A program made the position numbers and the translations under genes. A stretch of DNA of 63,897 bases from Candidatus Faecalibacterium faecigallinarum. Its GTDB lineage: Bacteria; Bacillota; Clostridia; Oscillospirales; Ruminococcaceae. Shown piece by piece: positions 61,563-63,897 of the stretch. The stretch covers positions 1 to 63,897 of the forward strand of contig DWWN01000043.1 of assembly GCA_019119685.1 (NCBI GenBank), written 5' to 3'. The first letter of the stretch is position 1, and every line of letters starts with the position of its first letter. The notes under the pieces were generated by a model. It did no database searches. It was given only the letters and a program-made list of their open reading frames with translations, and was not told where the DNA came from.

Positions 61563-63377
61563 ATGGAAGGACAGGTCACGCACATTCTGGGCATTGCGCC
61601 CTACGACGGGATGCAGACCGCCATGGAGCGGGTGGCGGAGGAGTTCCCCAACATCCAGCTCGACGCCTATACCGGCGATCTGGAGGCCGGCGCGTCCATC
61701 GTCCGGTCGGTCCAGCTGGAAAACTACGACGTCATCATCTCCCGCGGCGGCACCGCCGACCGCATCCGGGAAGTGACCGACCTGCCGGTGGTGTCCATCC
61801 AGCTGTCGGTCTACGACGTGCTGCGGGCCATCAAAATGGCCGAGAACTACTCCAACCTCTACGCCATCGTGGGCTTTCCCAGCATCACCGAGCCGGCCCA
61901 CACCCTGTGCGACCTGCTGCGGCTGGATATGGATATCATCACCATCCACAGCATGGACGAGACCAACCGCGCCCTGGACCGCCTGCGGGAGGGCGGCTAC
62001 AAAATGGTGGTCAGCGACATGGTCACCCACACCCTGGCCCGGCAGAAGGGCTTCGACGCTTTCCTCATCACCTCGGGGGTGGAAAGCCTCCACGACGCTT
62101 TCGCCCAGGCCGTCCAGATCAGCGACCGTTTCCGCCAGCTGCGGCGGCAAAACCAGCTTTTGGAGGGCATCGCCCGCACCCGCAGCGGCAACACCGTCGT
62201 TCTGGACAAGGACGGCCAGCTGGTCTATGCCGCCCGGGAGACCCCTTCCCCCAAGCTGTTGGAACTGCTGCGGGCCAAGATCCCCGACATCTCGCCGGCG
62301 TCTCCCCTGCGCTTTTTCCACAGCGAAGGGAGCGAGTTCACCCGCGTGACCGCCCACCGGCTGCGGGCCGGCTGGGAGCACTACTATGTGTTCCACTGCC
62401 AGCTGTCCCAGATCCCGCTGCGCTCGTCCAAAAACGGGCTGCGCTTTTTCGATGAGGCCGAGGCCATGCAGCAGTTCATGCACAGCTTTTACAGCATCAG
62501 CGGGGCCATGGGCGTGCTGGAAGAACAGGTCAACGCCATTGCGCCCACCCGCCAGCCGGTGATGATCCTGGGCGAGGTGGGCACCGGCAAAGAGCAGATC
62601 GCCCGGGCGCTGTACCTGCGCAGCCCGCTGGTGAACAGCCCCCTTGCGGTGGTGGACTGCAGCCTGATGACCGACAAAAATTGGGAGTACCTGTTCAACC
62701 ACTACGCTTCGCCCCTGAACGAGGGCGGGTGCACCGTCTATTTCCAGCATTTGGAACTGTTGTCCCACCAGTACCAGCAGGAACTTCTGGCGGTGGCCAC
62801 CGAGACCAATCTCCCCCGCCGCGTCCGGCTGCTGTTTTCGGCGGCCTGCGTCGAGGGCCAGCCCCTGCCCGAGCCGGTGCAGGTGCTGCGCGGCCAGCTG
62901 GGCTGCCTGACGCTGCAGCTGCCCACCCTGCGCAGCCGCCGCGACGAGCTGCCCAGTCTGGCCAGCCTCTACCTCAGCAGCCTGAATGCCGAGCTGGGCA
63001 AACAGATCATCGGGTTCGACCCCCGCGCCTCCGAGCAGCTGCTGCAATACGACTGGCCCAACAACTACACCCAGTTCAAGCAGGTGCTGCAGGAGCTTGT
63101 CACCCTGACCGACTCGGCCTACATCCGGGGCAGCGCGGTGGCCGAGGTGCTGGCCCGGGAGCGCAGCACCTACCATTCGGAGGCCGCCGTCTCCGCCCCG
63201 GCCGCCGAGGCGGCTTCCGGCACCCTGGACGAGATCGTCATGAACGCCATCTACCGCACCCTGGCCGCGGTGGGCGGCAACCAGACCGCAGCGGCCAAAC
63301 GGCTGGGCATCAGCCGTACCACGCTGTGGCGGTATCTGAATCCGCAAAAAACAGCGCAGGACAAAAAGAAGGCATGA
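61563..63377 (+). CDS. PrpR-sensor AAA+ Fis-type regulator
   Basis: 604 residues. Residues about 5-190 are a PrpR N-terminal sensor (AMERVAEEFPNIQLDAYTGD, DVIISRGGTADRIRE). About 195-300 are PAS-like. The AAA+ region has Walker A GEVGTGKEQIARALY near residue 336, but no GAFTGA loop where sigma-54 activators have one, and the Walker B region is degenerate (GGCTVYFQHLEL). The C-terminus is a Fis HTH (NQTAAAKRLGISRTTLWRYL). It is therefore probably not a sigma-54 activator. It is divergent from the acid-sugar operon and likely controls it. GAAGGGAG precedes the ATG. Confidence 0.9.
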   Translation: MEGQVTHILGIAPYDGMQTAMERVAEEFPNIQLDAYTGDLEAGASIVRSVQLENYDVIISRGGTADRIREVTDLPVVSIQLSVYDVLRAIKMAENYSNLYAIVGFPSITEPAHTLCDLLRLDMDIITIHSMDETNRALDRLREGGYKMVVSDMVTHTLARQKGFDAFLITSGVESLHDAFAQAVQISDRFRQLRRQNQLLEGIARTRSGNTVVLDKDGQLVYAARETPSPKLLELLRAKIPDISPASPLRFFHSEGSEFTRVTAHRLRAGWEHYYVFHCQLSQIPLRSSKNGLRFFDEAEAMQQFMHSFYSISGAMGVLEEQVNAIAPTRQPVMILGEVGTGKEQIARALYLRSPLVNSPLAVVDCSLMTDKNWEYLFNHYASPLNEGGCTVYFQHLELLSHQYQQELLAVATETNLPRRVRLLFSAACVEGQPLPEPVQVLRGQLGCLTLQLPTLRSRRDELPSLASLYLSSLNAELGKQIIGFDPRASEQLLQYDWPNNYTQFKQVLQELVTLTDSAYIRGSAVAEVLARERSTYHSEAAVSAPAAEAASGTLDEIVMNAIYRTLAAVGGNQTAAAKRLGISRTTLWRYLNPQKTAQDKKKA

Positions 63378-63407
63378 TCTTTCTTTTCTGAATGATGCTC
63401 CGCAGGG

Positions 63408-63456
63408 CCAGAGGGCCAGGGAGGGGGTTTCGATTCCCCCTCCCTAGGCCCTCTGG
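63408..63456. terminator. Very long hairpin after the PrpR-type regulator
   Basis: CCAGAGGGCC and AGGGAGGGGG pair with CCCCCTCCCT and GGCCCTCTGG, a 20-bp stem with one bulged T and an 8-nt loop. There is no strong T-run, so it may be a terminator or an extragenic palindrome. Confidence 0.5.
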
Positions 63457-63479
63457 ACACCCTACCCACCCCTAAACGA

Positions 63480-63498
63480 CCAGGGGGTGTCCCCCTGG
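63480..63498. repeat. Perfect small palindrome
   Basis: CCAGGGGG and CCCCCTGG around TGT. It shares its arms' motif with the large hairpin 24 bp upstream. Confidence 0.5.
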
Positions 63499-63768
63499 AC
63501 CCAAAAGCGGAAAGTCGCTCCGGGCGTCTGGCTGAAAAAGCTCTTTACTGCGCAATAGAGGAAATGCGCATCGCTTTTTCCGGGCGCCAGCCGCCCGCCG
63601 CTCCTATCTGTATGCGCCCGCCTCAGCGGGCGCGGCTCCGTCGTTATCCATCAAGAACTGCAGCCGGCACACCGGGAGCCCACCCGCCCACCCCAGAGGA
63701 AGTCCCCCGCGGCTGTGCCGCCGCCCCCTTGGGGCTGCAAAACAAAAACAGCATCTTCTTCCACAGCC
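63499..63768. other. Non-coding stretch before the right IS end
   Basis: 270 bp with no supported gene. It holds one clear hairpin, GCGCCCGC/GCGGGCGC near 63617, and is GC-rich. It may contain the 3' edge of something disrupted by the IS, but no frame or known motif supports that. Confidence 0.4.
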
Positions 63769-63801
63769 TGAACAGGTCCGTAAAAAGTAGACAATAGACA
63801 A

Positions 63802-63845
63802 AAAACCTCCCCGTGTAGGATAATAGAACTACACGAGGAGGTTTT
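63802..63845 (+). promoter_or_regulatory. Hairpin covering the transposase ribosome site (right copy)
   Basis: Same fold as at 54-97. AACCTCCCCGTGTAG pairs with CTACACGAGGAGGTT, and the latter holds the AGGAGG that ends 8 nt before the ATG at 63849. Confidence 0.65.
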
Positions 63846-63848
63846 GCT

Positions 63849-63897
63849 ATGCCCAGAAAATACACGAAAATAAATCAATATGAGAAAGAAATTCTGC
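63849..63897 (+). CDS. Transposase OrfA-like N-terminus, cut by the window edge
   Basis: ATG 63849 opens MPRKYTKINQYEKEIL and runs off the window, identical to the left-edge copy. It is probably the HTH protein OrfA of an IS3-family element. The two copies point outward from the 63.6 kb between them. Confidence 0.7.
   Translation, partial: MPRKYTKINQYEKEIL

Larger units (their letters stand above)
63769..63897 (+). mobile_element. End of an IS3-like insertion sequence (right edge)
   Basis: The exact inverted copy of bases 2-130, beginning TGAACAGGTCCG and running into the transposase start. The rest of the element lies beyond the window. Confidence 0.8.

Overview
This 63.9 kb window is GC-rich (an estimate of a little over 60%) bacterial chromosome. 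Gene order and protein style point to a Firmicute of the Oscillospiraceae/Ruminococcaceae, of the Faecalibacterium, Subdoligranulum or Gemmiger kind. The reasons are the Gram-positive order SRP RNA-dnaX-ybaB-recR, strong AGGAGG ribosome sites with several TTG and GTG starts, an FMN riboswitch before an ECF riboflavin carrier, a type III glutamine synthetase, a DnaD/DnaC-like pair and a CarD regulator. Species is not determined. Both ends of the window are the same 129 bp end of an IS3-like insertion sequence in opposite orientation, each running out of the window through the first 16 codons of a transposase. The window therefore looks like one contig broken at two IS copies.

Layout. 0.2-5 kb: riboflavin uptake with its riboswitch, an MscS channel, a CYTH protein, a NimA-like oxidase, CarD and a rhomboid protease. 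5-12 kb: a DinJ/YafQ-like toxin-antitoxin pair, then a nitrogen block (glnN, glnA and an ANTAR antiterminator) with intrinsic terminators in front of both synthetase genes, then pyrG. 12-16 kb: enolase, an odd lectin/basic-tail protein and a MATE exporter. 16-21 kb: a metal block (ferritin, ZnuABC, ZIP transporter, HMA metallochaperone, small membrane protein) in which two units share nearly the same promoter/operator. 21-29 kb: a methyltransferase/MTHFR fusion, GNAT, HflX, Lrp and a DUF4358-like lipoprotein, separated by several kinds of non-coding repeat. 29-37 kb: a small AT-richer patch, a Clp ATPase, PHP and aconitase-family enzymes, and tRNA-Gly(CCC). 37-43 kb: DnaD/DnaC-like genes, a divergent Rgg-like regulator and S41 protease, and prfB. 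43-48 kb: a sugar transferase, a phospholipase-like protein, an MFS exporter and an Lsa-type ABC-F gene behind a short peptide and a terminator. 48-53 kb: SRP RNA, dnaX, ybaB, recR, smpB and tmRNA.

53-63.4 kb is a catabolic locus. A SLC13-like anion permease, a VOC protein, PdxA2, a DapA-like lyase, an iron alcohol dehydrogenase, a cytoplasmic sialidase-fold protein and a DUF1537 four-carbon acid sugar kinase are all on the minus strand. They face a divergent regulator with a PrpR sensor domain, an AAA+ domain lacking GAFTGA and a Fis helix-turn-helix. The set fits import and phosphorylation of an acid sugar, oxidation by PdxA2 and aldol cleavage, but the substrate is not known.

Non-coding DNA is unusually rich. 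There are two copies of a structured element with covarying stems that resembles HEARO/omega RNA, one of them split by another repeat. There are four palindromic arrays built on a 9-nt period (CTACANNNN / TGTAGNNNN), and a mosaic GC-rich repeat family at five or more sites in both orientations. These, the ABC-F leader and the acid-sugar locus are the most interesting parts.
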